A DNA stretch of 64,000 bases, from contig NZ_SRSH01000020.1 of the NCBI RefSeq assembly GCF_006175985.1, positions 1 to 64,000 on the forward strand. Reading direction: 5' to 3'. The stretch is from Methylotetracoccus oryzae. GTDB lineage: Bacteria; Pseudomonadota; Gammaproteobacteria; Methylococcales; Methylococcaceae. A program made the translations under genes and the position numbers. Shown here in pieces: positions 40,941-51,844 of this stretch; position 1 is the stretch's first letter; each line of letters opens with the position of its first letter. Below the pieces are notes generated by a model. That model saw nothing but the letters and a program-made list of their open reading frames with translations. It did not search any database and was not told the origin of the DNA.

Positions 40941-41801
40941 TCAGGCCGGGGCGCTGAGCGCCTTGCGCAACTTGGACATCGCGCTGTTCTCGAGCTGGCG
41001 TATCCGCTCGGCAGAGACGTTGTAGCGAGCCGCCAGATCGTGCAGGGTGAGCTTCTGGTCTTGCAGCCAGCGGCTTGCCAGGATGTCCCGCGAGCGTTCG
41101 TCGAGCGTCTCGATGGCTGCCGACAGCCGCTTCTGCTCGTTCTCACCGTGATCCAGCGTCTCGAGAACGTCAGCCGGGTCGCCATTCTCCTGGCTGAGGT
41201 AATGAATGGGCGCAGTCGCGTCATACTCGCCGGTGTCATCGTCGGCGCTGCCTTCCATCGCGACATCGTAGTTGTGCAGCCGGTTTTCCATTTCGTACAC
41301 GTCGGCGACATCCACACCCAGTTCGCCCGCGACGGCCTGCGCTTCATCCTGATTCAACCAACCCAGGCGGGTCTTCAGCCGCCGCAGGTTGAAGAAGAGC
41401 TTGCGCTGCGCCTTGGTCGTGGCAACCTTGACGATGCGCCAGTTCTGGATGATGAACTCGTGGATCTCGGCGCGTATCCAGTGCACGGCAAAGGACACGA
41501 CCCGCACGCCCAGCGACGGGTCGTAACGCTTTACGGCCTTCATCAGTCCGACGGTGCCTTCCTGTACGAGATCGGCAATGGGCAGTCCGTAGCCCGCATA
41601 GCCGCGAGCGATGAACACCACGAAGCGCAGGTTGGCAACGACCAGTTTCCGCGCGGCCGCGAGGTCGTTGTGGTCTCTGAAACGCTCGGCCAGTTCTCGT
41701 TCCTCTTCCGCCGTCAGCCGGGGAAACCGGTTGACGAGCGCAAGGTACTCGTCGAACGATCCAACCGAAATGTTGGTGGGAAGGGAAAGCGCGTTGGTCA
41801 T
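40941..41801 (-). CDS. rpoH: Heat-shock sigma factor sigma-32
   Basis: This 286-residue sigma70-family factor has region 2 with the DLVQEGTVGLMKAVKRYDP core-binding helix and SFAVHWIRAEIHEFI, then the RpoH box QRKLFFNLRRLK, which is diagnostic for sigma-32, and a region 4 HTH (LTLHDLAARYNVSAERIRQL). It directs transcription of heat-shock genes. ATG 41801 gives MTNALSLP, the usual RpoH N-terminus; 16 extra in-frame codons upstream run into the CIRCE element and are not likely to be translated. A perfect CIRCE element lies 41 bp upstream of the start. The usual neighbours ftsE and ftsX are missing; the CtaA-FtsY gene precedes it directly. Confidence 0.97.
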   Translation of the reverse strand: MTNALSLPTNISVGSFDEYLALVNRFPRLTAEEERELAERFRDHNDLAAARKLVVANLRFVVFIARGYAGYGLPIADLVQEGTVGLMKAVKRYDPSLGVRVVSFAVHWIRAEIHEFIIQNWRIVKVATTKAQRKLFFNLRRLKTRLGWLNQDEAQAVAGELGVDVADVYEMENRLHNYDVAMEGSADDDTGEYDATAPIHYLSQENGDPADVLETLDHGENEQKRLSAAIETLDERSRDILASRWLQDQKLTLHDLAARYNVSAERIRQLENSAMSKLRKALSAPA

Positions 41802-41842
41802 CTCTGCTGTGATTCCTGTTGTCTGTGTGCCGGACGAAGATG

Positions 41843-41869
41843 TTAGCACTCTGCCGATTGGAGTGCTAA
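41843..41869. promoter_or_regulatory. CIRCE element (HrcA operator) upstream of rpoH
   Basis: TTAGCACTC (41843-41851), nine bases, then GAGTGCTAA (41861-41869): a perfect match to the CIRCE consensus TTAGCACTC-N9-GAGTGCTAA, bound by the HrcA repressor. It lies 41-68 bp upstream of the rpoH ATG. A -35-like TTGAAC (minus strand, 41881-41886) is 11 bp beyond it, so HrcA binding would overlap the probable promoter. hrcA itself is not in the window. Confidence 0.92.
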
Positions 41870-41901
41870 TCCTCCGACAAGTTCAACCCGAGGCATGACG
41901 G

Positions 41902-43902
<2,001 letters not shown>

Positions 43903-44081
43903 GGCGAAGGTCGGGTGGTGCGGTTCCGTCACGAGTGTGACTGCATGCCGTCAGCGCATCGCTGCGGGTGGCCCGTGCGGCAATCGGCGTGCGGGCAACT
44001 GCTAGTCGTGACGGCGGCATGGACTCGTTTGGAGCCGGGTGGAAAGAGTCGGCGGTGGGGTTCGCAGAGTGTTCGTCGCGC

Positions 44082-44681
44082 TCAGCCGATTTGCGAATAG
44101 CGCAGCAGATGCTTCAAATCCCTGAGCACGCCGTGAGGATCGAAATCGGGTGCGTACCACATCATCACGTTGGCGAAGGGGTCGATCAGGACGACGGTAC
44201 CGTCGTCCGGCTCATGGCCGACGATGGCGGTGAGTTTCTTCCGCAGTTCGTCAGGCAGGCCGCCGTACTGGAGATCGGTATCCTCCTGCAGACCCTCGAC
44301 CGGCTTGCGGTTCGCGACGGGCGTCAGCAGCAGACGCCGCACGCGGACGATGTCCTTGTTCAGCAGCAGGCGAATCTGGCGCGTCATCTGCAGGCTGTTC
44401 CGGCAGGGGGCGCCGCAACCGGAGGCACCCTCGACCTGAAGAAGAATCCAACGGCCCTTGAGCGCATCCAGCGGCGCGGCGTCGGGGCCGACCGGGCGCA
44501 GCAGGTCGGAATAGGGGACCGGTTGGGCGGGCACGATCAGGTTTCCATAGTTGCTGCGCCCGGATACCCACTGCGGATTCTGAAAATAGAGCCAGGCCAG
44601 CAGGAACGGAACCAGCGAGATCAGCGCGATAAGCAGCAGCATCAGCCGGTTGCGACGCTGCGGGGTTGATTTGGTGGCCAC
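44082..44681 (-). CDS. Membrane-anchored cytochrome-oxidase accessory protein
   Basis: This 199-residue protein has an N-terminal transmembrane segment (LMLLLIALISLVPFLLAWLYF, about 13-33, key part LLLIALISLVPFLLAW) and an extracytoplasmic thioredoxin-like region: WILLQVEGASGCGAPCRNSL, with a C-G-A-P-C motif at a position like that of SCO-type thiols, and TVVLIDPFANVMMWY. Proteins of this type sit between SURF1 and CtaA genes in many gammaproteobacteria and are taken to help assemble the oxidase, perhaps by copper or thiol handling. Here too SURF1 is 43 bp upstream and CtaA-FtsY follows 180 bp downstream. The exact role is inferred from context. Confidence 0.8.
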   Translation of the reverse strand: MATKSTPQRRNRLMLLLIALISLVPFLLAWLYFQNPQWVSGRSNYGNLIVPAQPVPYSDLLRPVGPDAAPLDALKGRWILLQVEGASGCGAPCRNSLQMTRQIRLLLNKDIVRVRRLLLTPVANRKPVEGLQEDTDLQYGGLPDELRKKLTAIVGHEPDDGTVVLIDPFANVMMWYAPDFDPHGVLRDLKHLLRYSQIG

Positions 44682-44724
44682 TGGGTGGGATTTGCTCCGT
44701 CTTTACTCGGGTCTGCTACACCGC

Positions 44725-45462
44725 TTATCGATCGCTGCGGACTTTGTTGCGGCGCAGTCCGTGCCACAGGAACAGGATCGTGAGAACCCCGGCAAAGGCA
44801 AACCATTGCAGCGCATAACCCCGATTTTTTCCCGGGTCTACGCTGGCCGGCTTCCAGTCGCGGACATAGCCCTGCGCTTCGGCGGGCGACAATAATACCT
44901 GATACGGAAGAATCGAGTAGCCGAGGCGTTCCGACAATGCCGCCGGCTCGGCGACCAGGGTGACGGCCGGCCAGCCGGGCGCCGGAATCTCGGCGCCGGA
45001 GAGGTGCCAGGCCACTTCCGGAAACTTGTCGGCGATGCCGTGCAGCGTCACGCTCACGGGCGCAACGTCGACCGGCGGCAGCCGCGTTCTGTCCGGACCA
45101 ACGCCGATCCAACCCCGGTTCACGAGGACGGCCCGATCGCCTGGCCCATCCAGTTTCAGCGGCGTCAGCACGTGGTAGCCGGCCTGGCCGCGGTGGATCT
45201 GATTGTCGAGCAGGAATTGATGGTCGGCATCGAAAGTGCCCCGAACGACGACCGGGCGATAGCGGATCTCATCCAGCGACGGGCCCGGTGCGTCGATGAC
45301 CCACTCAGCGCCCCCGAGTCGTTCGTCCCGCAAGGACAACAGCGCTTCCTTGGCCGCGGCGCGGTCGAGCTGCCAGTTGCCGAGGGCCACAAAGGTCGGT
45401 ACCAGCAGGGTGACGGCAAAGGCGGCGGCCCATCCCGGTTTGAAGCTATAATCGGCGTTCAT
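44725..45462 (-). CDS. SURF1-family cytochrome oxidase assembly protein
   Basis: This 245-residue protein has two transmembrane helices, at the N-terminus (AAAFAVTLLVPTFVALGNWQL, about 11-31, key segment FAVTLLVPTFVALGNWQL) and C-terminus (ALQWFAFAGVLTILFLWHGL), with a periplasmic domain between, the classic SURF1 layout. YRPVVVRGTFD, LLDNQIHRGQAGYHVLTPL and VLVNRGWIG are family motifs. SURF1 assists heme A insertion into cytochrome oxidase subunit I, which fits the CtaA neighbour. ATG 45462 gives MNADYSFKPGW; upstream in-frame codons cross the divergent DUF2909 gene. Confidence 0.94.
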   Translation of the reverse strand: MNADYSFKPGWAAAFAVTLLVPTFVALGNWQLDRAAAKEALLSLRDERLGGAEWVIDAPGPSLDEIRYRPVVVRGTFDADHQFLLDNQIHRGQAGYHVLTPLKLDGPGDRAVLVNRGWIGVGPDRTRLPPVDVAPVSVTLHGIADKFPEVAWHLSGAEIPAPGWPAVTLVAEPAALSERLGYSILPYQVLLSPAEAQGYVRDWKPASVDPGKNRGYALQWFAFAGVLTILFLWHGLRRNKVRSDR

Positions 45463-45537
45463 TGCAGTGACAGGCCCTCGGGTCTCGTCGTCGTCATCAT
45501 TTCTTGATGTCCCCTGGGGACGCGGTGGCCGGAGTTC

Positions 45538-45801
45538 ATGCAAACCCTGATCGTCCTCGTGCTGCTGATCATTGTCGGAAGTCTCGGTTCGGCGCTCTAT
45601 TATCTGCTGAAAGATCGCGGCCGTTCGCCGCGGACGGTCAAGGCCCTGACCTTCCGCATTGGACTGTCGATCACGCTGTTCGTGCTGCTGCTGCTCGGTT
45701 TCCAGTTCGGTCTGCTGCATCCGCACGGCCTCGCGCCGGCCCAGCGCGGTATGCCAGCGACCGGCACGGTCTCTCCGGAGTCCGGGAGTCCCGCCCGGTG
45801 A
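45538..45801 (+). CDS. DUF2909 small twin-transmembrane protein
   Basis: This 87-residue protein has two hydrophobic helices (LIVLVLLIIVGSLGSALYYL, about 4-23, and GLSITLFVLLLLGFQFGLL, about 42-60) with a basic loop KDRGRSPRTVKALTFRI between. This pattern and the position next to SURF1 identify DUF2909, which is common in proteobacterial cytochrome-oxidase gene clusters; no biochemical role is known. It is transcribed divergently from SURF1. The C-terminal 20 residues are a Pro/Ser-rich tail. Confidence 0.9.
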   Translation: MQTLIVLVLLIIVGSLGSALYYLLKDRGRSPRTVKALTFRIGLSITLFVLLLLGFQFGLLHPHGLAPAQRGMPATGTVSPESGSPAR

Positions 45802-45857
45802 AACGCCGTGCCACGTTTCGCTGCCTGGCGTAACGGGCTACCGGTCCGAGTTGCGCC

Positions 45858-46619
45858 ATGCCCCTCCCCGCCACGCCCGCGATAGACGTCCTGCTCGATC
45901 AGACGCCGTGCGGTATCGGTTTGCGCGAGCCCGGACGACTGGTATGGGCCAACGGGACGCTGCGTGAACTGCTGGGCCTTGCCGCCGACGAAGCGATGCC
46001 GGTCGGGTTTCCACCCGATGCGCGTCTCGAAGCCCTGCTCGGAGACGACGAAACATTTGCCGTGACCGATCGCGCCGGGGCCACGCGCTGGCTGAGACGC
46101 CTGCCGGTCGCGGGGTCGACGGACCGGGAACGATGGGAGTACTTTGTCGATGTCACCCGCGAGATCGAATTGACGGCTGAAGTCGAGGTGCTGGAACTGC
46201 GTGACCGCGAGACGGGGGTGCTGAATCGCAAGGGCATCCTGGCGGCGCTCGAAAAGCAGCTTGCGCGCACACGCCGCTATGGCAACCCGCTCGCCGTCGC
46301 ACGTCTGGAGTTTCGCTCCGAGGCACCTCGGACGGAGTGCGCTGAGTCGGTTGCTGCCTTGGTCCAGGAGTTGCGGGCGCAGTTGCGATGGGTCGATGAG
46401 GTCGGGCGGCTGGATGCGACCCGGGTGTTGCTGGTTCTGCCCGAGACCGATGCCGCCGGCGCCCATCAGTTGCTCGACACGCTGCAGCGGGAGCGGATCG
46501 AGCCATTGCAGCGTGATCGCGCCATCACGACCGCGGTCGCCGTAACCGCCTGGCAGAAGGGCGACGATCAGCGTCGCTTGCTGGAACGTCTGGGCTGGCC
46601 GCCTGCGACCCGCGCTTGA
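45858..46619 (+). CDS. PAS domain with a degenerate GGDEF-like domain
   Basis: This 253-residue protein has an N-terminal PAS-like segment (about 8-115: LLDQTPCGIGLREPGRLVWA, then LRELLGLAADEA). A GGDEF-fold region follows, starting with ELRDRETGVLNRKGILAALE (the usual D-x-L-T-G-L-x-N-R opening) and continuing to the end. The active-site GG(D/E)EF loop is replaced by VGRLDATRVLLVLPET, so it should not make cyclic di-GMP. It may still bind nucleotide or act through protein contact. Its last 95 bp overlap the end of the convergent DNA glycosylase gene. Confidence 0.8.
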   Translation: MPLPATPAIDVLLDQTPCGIGLREPGRLVWANGTLRELLGLAADEAMPVGFPPDARLEALLGDDETFAVTDRAGATRWLRRLPVAGSTDRERWEYFVDVTREIELTAEVEVLELRDRETGVLNRKGILAALEKQLARTRRYGNPLAVARLEFRSEAPRTECAESVAALVQELRAQLRWVDEVGRLDATRVLLVLPETDAAGAHQLLDTLQRERIEPLQRDRAITTAVAVTAWQKGDDQRRLLERLGWPPATRA

Positions 46620-47427
46620 TCCACCCAACGCCCAAGGCGGTGTCGGGCTGACATGCCGGACACCAATAGGTCGAGCGCCAGTCCTTGCCGCAGCGCCGAT
46701 AGTGAATTGCCGATCCGCATTCGAAGCACGGCAGCCCGGCCCGCCGGTAAACCCACAGGCGTCCGCCGGCATCGTTCTCGAACCGCGTCACACGCGGTCC
46801 GGGCCGGAGATTGCGGTCGAGCAGAACAGCCGCGTTGCGGTAGAGCGTGAGCAGTACGGCGTCACTTACCGTGCCGAGCGGGGCCAGCGGGTGTAAACGG
46901 TGCAGGAACAGGAGTTCCGATTTGTAGACGTTGCCGATGCCACAGGCCACGCGTTGGTCGAGCAATACGTCGGTCATGGGGGTGTCGGGTTCGCAGAACT
47001 CGCGGGCACGCGCCGGGACCGCGGCCAGATCGGCTTGTCGCTCGAGCAGGTCCACGCTCAACCGGGCTTTCAGCGTTCGCTCGCGGATGCCGTCGGTGCG
47101 GAGGATTTCGCATTCCTTGGCGTTGAAGCAGACGTACACCTCGGCTCCGATCACCAGGGTCGCGGAAGCCTGACGCCGCGGTTTCTGCCATGGCTCAGCA
47201 AGACCATAGCGATGCCAGGATCCATACATGCCCAGGTGCGTGCGCAGCGTGATGCCGTGCTCGAAGGCGATGAGCAAATGCTTGCCGCGCGCCATCACCG
47301 AGTGGATGCGCCGACCGCTAAGCGCGGCGCCATCCGCGGTTTTGAGCTCTACCCGTTGGGGGGCTTGTCCCACCCAGCGGGGTGCCAGGGCCGCGGCCAG
47401 CTTGTGGATGGTGTCGCCTTCGGGCAT
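46525..47427 (-). CDS. Fpg/Nei-family DNA glycosylase (endonuclease VIII-like)
   Basis: This 300-residue protein begins MPEGDTIH: Pro2 is the Schiff-base nucleophile and Glu3 the general acid of the Fpg/Nei family, and the D-T-I sequence favours Nei/Nei2. The helix-two-turn-helix region (about 150-200) contains LLDQRVACGIGNVYKSELLF. A C-terminal zinc finger CFECGSAIHYRRCG, then STYWCPACQ, has the four-Cys pattern. It excises oxidised pyrimidines. The start is fixed by the need for Pro2; residues upstream in frame are spurious. The C-terminal 35 residues (VGWIKRGSQAAS onward) extend beyond the zinc finger, overlapping the convergent PAS gene. Confidence 0.95.
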   Translation of the reverse strand: MPEGDTIHKLAAALAPRWVGQAPQRVELKTADGAALSGRRIHSVMARGKHLLIAFEHGITLRTHLGMYGSWHRYGLAEPWQKPRRQASATLVIGAEVYVCFNAKECEILRTDGIRERTLKARLSVDLLERQADLAAVPARAREFCEPDTPMTDVLLDQRVACGIGNVYKSELLFLHRLHPLAPLGTVSDAVLLTLYRNAAVLLDRNLRPGPRVTRFENDAGGRLWVYRRAGLPCFECGSAIHYRRCGKDWRSTYWCPACQPDTALGVGWIKRGSQAASPDVPASDADRRPSARRLRRPRS

Positions 47428-47693
47428 TGCGGCTCGGCCTACACGCTGGGGCGTGCAGCAAGCGATGGTAGCGACTGGCTGCAGCGAATGGAACGCTCTA
47501 ACATGCAGAATGACCTGGCTTCCGAATTTGGTGAAATACCCGGCGCTTCCGCGCTGGATCCGTCGGCTTTCGTGAGTGCGATCCCACTCACGAGATTTCC
47601 TGTCCGGCCGCCGTTTCGGAGCACCTGCCGCTTCGACCGTAGAGGTCGCGCTCTGAACTCTTCGACCCGCCACCCGACATAAGGACCACCCCA

Positions 47694-49160
47694 ATGGCAA
47701 AAGACACTCCGACGACGATCGTGATCTTCGGCGCATCCGGCGACCTGACCAAGCGCAAGTTGATGCCGTCGCTGTTCAACCTTTACCTAAAGGATCGATT
47801 GCCGAAGAACTTTCGCATCGTCGGTTTCGGCGGTACCGCGTTCACGGACGAGGCCTTTCGTGAGCAGCTGCTGGCCGGGGCGCGCCAGTTCGCCACCTAC
47901 GCGTTCACCGACGAGCAATGGACGGCTTTCGCCGCCGGTCTGCACTATCTGAGCGGCAAGTACACCGAGGCTCCCGACCTCCAGCGTCTCGACGAGCTGA
48001 TCTCCGGGTGGGAAAGCGGTAACGCCAGTCGGCTGTACTACCTGGCGGTGCCGCCAAAGCTGTTTCCGGTCATCATCTCGAACCTGGATGCAACCAACCA
48101 GCTCAGCGAGGATAGCGGCTGGCGCCGGGTCGTCCTTGAGAAACCCTTCGGCACCGATCTCGCGTCTGCGGTCGAACTGAACGAGCAGGTCCACAAGGCG
48201 CTGCACGAGAACCAGATTTTCCGCATCGACCACTATCTCGGCAAGGAAACCATCCAGAACATCCTGTTCACCCGTTTCGCCAACACCATCTTCGAGCCGA
48301 TCTGGAATCGCACGTACATCGATCATGTGCAGATCACGGTGTCGGAGCAGGTTGGGCTGGAACACCGGGCCGGTTTTTACGATGGGGTCGGTGTCCTTCG
48401 GGACATGTTCCAGAACCACCTGATGCAGTTGCTGATGCTGGTGGCCATGGAACCGCCGGCCTCGTTCGAGGCCGGGCACCTGCGGAACGAGAAGGTCAAG
48501 GTGCTGAGCGCGATCAAGCCGATGACGCCCGAGCAGGTCGCGGCGAACACCGTCCGGGCACAGTATCGCGGGTATCGCGAGGAGCCCGACGTCAAGCCGA
48601 ACTCGTCGACGGCCACGTTCGGCGCGATCCGGCTGTTCATCAACAACTGGCGCTGGCAGGGCGTGCCGTTCTATCTGCGCTCCGGCAAGTCCCTGGCCGA
48701 GAAGAAAAGCCACATCATCATCCGCTTCAAGGAGCCGCCGCTGTCGATGTTCCCGATGCAGACGCTGAAGCCGAACATGCTGGTGCTGTACCTGCAGCCG
48801 GACGAAGGCGTGCATCTGCGGTTCGAGGTCAAGGCACCCGATACGGTCGCGGAATCGCGGTCGGTCGATATGGAGTTCCGCTATGCCGAGGCCTTTGGGC
48901 AGAGCGCGATCCCGGAGTCCTACGAACGTCTGCTCCTCGACGCGATTCAGGGCGACGCTTCGCTGTTCACGCGGGGCGATGAGGTCGAGGCTTCCTGGAC
49001 GCTGATCGAGCCCATTCTGGAGGCCTGGGAAAAGCGTCAGTCCCCGCCGCTGGCGACGTACCGCCCCGGCACCTGGGGGCCGGTGGAAGCCGACTCGCTT
49101 CTGGCTCGCGACGGGCGCTGGTGGATGCACGACGAAGCGGAACTGATGCTGGAGCGCTAA
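47694..49160 (+). CDS. zwf: Glucose-6-phosphate 1-dehydrogenase
   Basis: This 488-residue enzyme oxidises glucose 6-phosphate to 6-phosphogluconolactone and makes NADPH. The nucleotide motif is GASGDLTKRKL (about 11-21) and the active-site signature RIDHYLGKE (about 178-186) carries the catalytic His/Asp pair region. Length and conservation are normal across the whole protein (FARFANTIFEPIWNR, LRSGKSLAEK). It stands alone on the plus strand, with no pgl or edd neighbour. The ATG at 47694 follows an upstream AAGGACC. Highest-confidence housekeeping call. Confidence 0.98.
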   Translation: MAKDTPTTIVIFGASGDLTKRKLMPSLFNLYLKDRLPKNFRIVGFGGTAFTDEAFREQLLAGARQFATYAFTDEQWTAFAAGLHYLSGKYTEAPDLQRLDELISGWESGNASRLYYLAVPPKLFPVIISNLDATNQLSEDSGWRRVVLEKPFGTDLASAVELNEQVHKALHENQIFRIDHYLGKETIQNILFTRFANTIFEPIWNRTYIDHVQITVSEQVGLEHRAGFYDGVGVLRDMFQNHLMQLLMLVAMEPPASFEAGHLRNEKVKVLSAIKPMTPEQVAANTVRAQYRGYREEPDVKPNSSTATFGAIRLFINNWRWQGVPFYLRSGKSLAEKKSHIIIRFKEPPLSMFPMQTLKPNMLVLYLQPDEGVHLRFEVKAPDTVAESRSVDMEFRYAEAFGQSAIPESYERLLLDAIQGDASLFTRGDEVEASWTLIEPILEAWEKRQSPPLATYRPGTWGPVEADSLLARDGRWWMHDEAELMLER

Positions 49161-49256
49161 GCCACCGACTCACCGCTGCAGCGAGACGTGCGATGGTATT
49201 CCGCAGTACCCCGGATCCGCGGCTGATGCCGCCGGTCCGGGGCGCGGGCCGCGCTA

Positions 49257-51491
49257 TCAGTCCTCGGCCGTTTCAGTCGAGACGAGGGCGGCTGCGGTTG
49301 TCGTCGCCTGAATGACGGTCGGAGGGATGGTCTTCAGCACGATGCCGCCCAGCGGTGGCAAGGTGATCACCAGCGAGTAAGGCTGCCCCATCCAGGGCCG
49401 CTCTTCGGCGATCAGTTCGCGCGCGCCATTGCCCATGCCGCTGCCGCCGTAGACACCGGCATCCGAGTTGACGATTTCCCGATAACGGCCTGCGGCGGGC
49501 ACGCCGATGCGGTAGTCGCCGCGCGGCGTCGGCGTGAAATTGAGTCCCACGGCGACGAACTCATCGTCCGACTGGCGCAGGTAGGTCAAGACAGAATTCT
49601 GCGCGTCGTGGCAGTCGATCCACTGGAAGCCGGAGCCGTCGAAATCCCAGTGGTGCAGGGCGCGCTCGGAGCGGTAGATCACGTTCAGGTCGCGCACCAG
49701 GGTTTCGACCCCTTGATGCGGTGCATAGTCGCGCACGTACCAGTCGAGCACGGCGGTGCTGTCCCACTCGCGACCCTGGGCGAACTCGCTGCCCATGAAC
49801 AGCAGCTTCTTGCCCGGGTGCGTGAACATGTACACGTACAACAACCGGAGATTCGCGAAGCGCTGCCACTCGTCCCCGGGCATCTTGTACAGCATCGAAT
49901 GCTTGCCGTGCGCGACCTCGTCGTGTGAGAACGGCAGCAGGAAGTTCTCGGTGAACGCATAGAGCATGCTGAAGCTCAGCTCGCCCTGATGGTACTGGCG
50001 ATAGATCGGATTCTTCTCCATGTATCGCAGCGTGTCGTTCATCCACCCCATGTTCCACTTGAGGTCGAAGCCGAGTCCGCCGAGGTAGGTGGGACGCGTC
50101 ACCTGCGGCCAGGAGGTGGATTCCTCGGCCATGATCAGCGCGCCGGGAACCTGCGAATGCGTGACTTCGTTGAGTTCGCGCATGAACTCGATTGCCTCGA
50201 GGTTCTCGCGTCCGCCGTGGCGGTTGGGGATCCATTCGCCTTCGTTGCGCGAGTAGTCGAGGTAAAGCATCGACGCGACCGCATCCACGCGCAGACCGTC
50301 GATGTGGAACTCCTCCAGCCAGAACAGCGCGCTGGAAATGAGGAAGTTCTTAACCTCGTAGCGGCCGAAATTGAAGATCAGCGTGGACCAGTCGAGGTGT
50401 TCGCCCAGGCGCGGGTCTTCATGCTCGTACAGTGCGGTCCCGTCGAAACGGCCCAGGCCATGCGCATCCTTGGGGAAATGCGCGGGCACCCAGTCCAGGA
50501 TCACGCCGATCCCGTTGCGGTGGCAGTGATCGACAAACCAGCGGAAATCGTCGGGTGTGCCGAAACGGCTGGTCGGCGCATAGTAGCCGGTCGTCTGGTA
50601 GCCCCAGGACTTGTCGTAGGGGTGCTCGGTCACCGGCATCAGTTCGATGTGCGTGAACCCGAGTCGGAGTGCATGGTCGACCAACATCGGCGCGAGTTCG
50701 CGGTAGTTCAACAGCTCGCCTTCCGGGCCTCGCTGCCACGAACCGAGATGCACCTCGTAGATCGACATCGGTTCGTGCTGCCAGTCGAACGCGGCGCGCT
50801 TGTCCAGCCATAGCGTGTCGCTCCAGGCGAAGGTGCTCGGCGGCTCGACGATGGAGGCGGTCTTGGGCCGCAGTTCGAAGCGCCGGCCGTAGGGGTCGGC
50901 CTTGAGCTGAATGCTGCCATCCTTGCCGCGAATCTCGTACTTGTAGACGATGCCGGTCGGCAGGTCGGGGATGAAAAGCTCCCACACGCCGTTGCCGTGC
51001 ACGCGCATCGGGTGAGCACGACCATCCCAACGGTTGAAATCACCGACGACGCTGGCGCGCTCGGCGCTGGGCGCCCAGACCGAGAACAACACGCCGGCCA
51101 CGCCCTCGCACTCGTGCACACGCGCGCCGAGCAGCCGGTGTGCATGCCAATGCTTGCCCTGGCCGAACAGGTGCAGGTCGAAGTCGGGCAGTTGCGGCGG
51201 ATAGCAGTAGGGGTCGTGTCCGATATGTTCCCGCCGCTGATCATCCCGCCAGATGAACCGGTAGCGCGCCGGCAGGTCGCTGCTCTTGCCGCGCCATTCG
51301 AAAAGGGCGGTGCCCTCGATGCGTTCCAGGCGATGGCCACCCTCGGCGATCGTCACTTCTTCGGCATGGGGTAGGAAGGCCCTGACGAGAACGCCTTTCT
51401 TGTCATCCTGCCGTCCGAGAATCGAGAACGGATCGCTGTGCCGTGCCTCGACCAGTTTCTGCAACTCGGCAGAGAGTTTCTTGGAATTCAT
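49257..51491 (-). CDS. glgB: 1,4-alpha-glucan branching enzyme
   Basis: This 744-residue glycoside hydrolase family 13 enzyme forms alpha-1,6 branches in glycogen. It has two N-terminal carbohydrate-binding beta domains (about 20-110 and 125-225), then the catalytic barrel with [20 protein letters not shown] (key: [11 protein letters not shown]), [12 protein letters not shown] (nucleophile Asp), GALIMAEES (acid Glu) and SHDEVAHGK. Length is normal for the long GlgB type. ATG 51491 ([10 protein letters not shown]) is chosen; an in-frame extension of 90 codons upstream lacks homology. No glgC or glgA lies nearby. Confidence 0.97.
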   Translation of the reverse strand: MNSKKLSAELQKLVEARHSDPFSILGRQDDKKGVLVRAFLPHAEEVTIAEGGHRLERIEGTALFEWRGKSSDLPARYRFIWRDDQRREHIGHDPYCYPPQLPDFDLHLFGQGKHWHAHRLLGARVHECEGVAGVLFSVWAPSAERASVVGDFNRWDGRAHPMRVHGNGVWELFIPDLPTGIVYKYEIRGKDGSIQLKADPYGRRFELRPKTASIVEPPSTFAWSDTLWLDKRAAFDWQHEPMSIYEVHLGSWQRGPEGELLNYRELAPMLVDHALRLGFTHIELMPVTEHPYDKSWGYQTTGYYAPTSRFGTPDDFRWFVDHCHRNGIGVILDWVPAHFPKDAHGLGRFDGTALYEHEDPRLGEHLDWSTLIFNFGRYEVKNFLISSALFWLEEFHIDGLRVDAVASMLYLDYSRNEGEWIPNRHGGRENLEAIEFMRELNEVTHSQVPGALIMAEESTSWPQVTRPTYLGGLGFDLKWNMGWMNDTLRYMEKNPIYRQYHQGELSFSMLYAFTENFLLPFSHDEVAHGKHSMLYKMPGDEWQRFANLRLLYVYMFTHPGKKLLFMGSEFAQGREWDSTAVLDWYVRDYAPHQGVETLVRDLNVIYRSERALHHWDFDGSGFQWIDCHDAQNSVLTYLRQSDDEFVAVGLNFTPTPRGDYRIGVPAAGRYREIVNSDAGVYGGSGMGNGARELIAEERPWMGQPYSLVITLPPLGGIVLKTIPPTVIQATTTAAALVSTETAED

Positions 51492-51844
51492 GATGCGCCA
51501 TCTCGTAGTGGGTTCTGGAATCCGGTCCGCGGCCACTGCGCCGCGCCGCGCGCGGGCGGGGCATTGCCCCTGTGAGTTCGGATGCGGGCATTCTACAGCC
51601 TGCCGTCCGCGTTGTGTGCCGGGTGCCCCGTCTAGCCCATGGACCGCCTTTCCAAGGCTCGGCGAGAACCAGGTTGGCCTCGATGCGGGAACGTTCCGGC
51701 GTCGGCGAAACACGGTACCCGGCACCTCCCAAGGCACGACGGGACTCGCGGCTTGAGCCAAGAGCTGTCGTTGGGCAGCAGTGCAGTGGCCCGATCCGCC
51801 GTCCCGGGTGTGTTCCCCTCTCCGTCAACGGCTGGATGAGGGAC
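51492..51844. other. 353-bp intergenic region, nothing recognisable
   Basis: This separates the end of the RTX gene (51845) from the start of glgB; both are on the minus strand. Open frames cross it only as the artefactual upstream extension of glgB. The glgB promoter should lie here, but no clear boxes were found. Confidence 0.6.
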
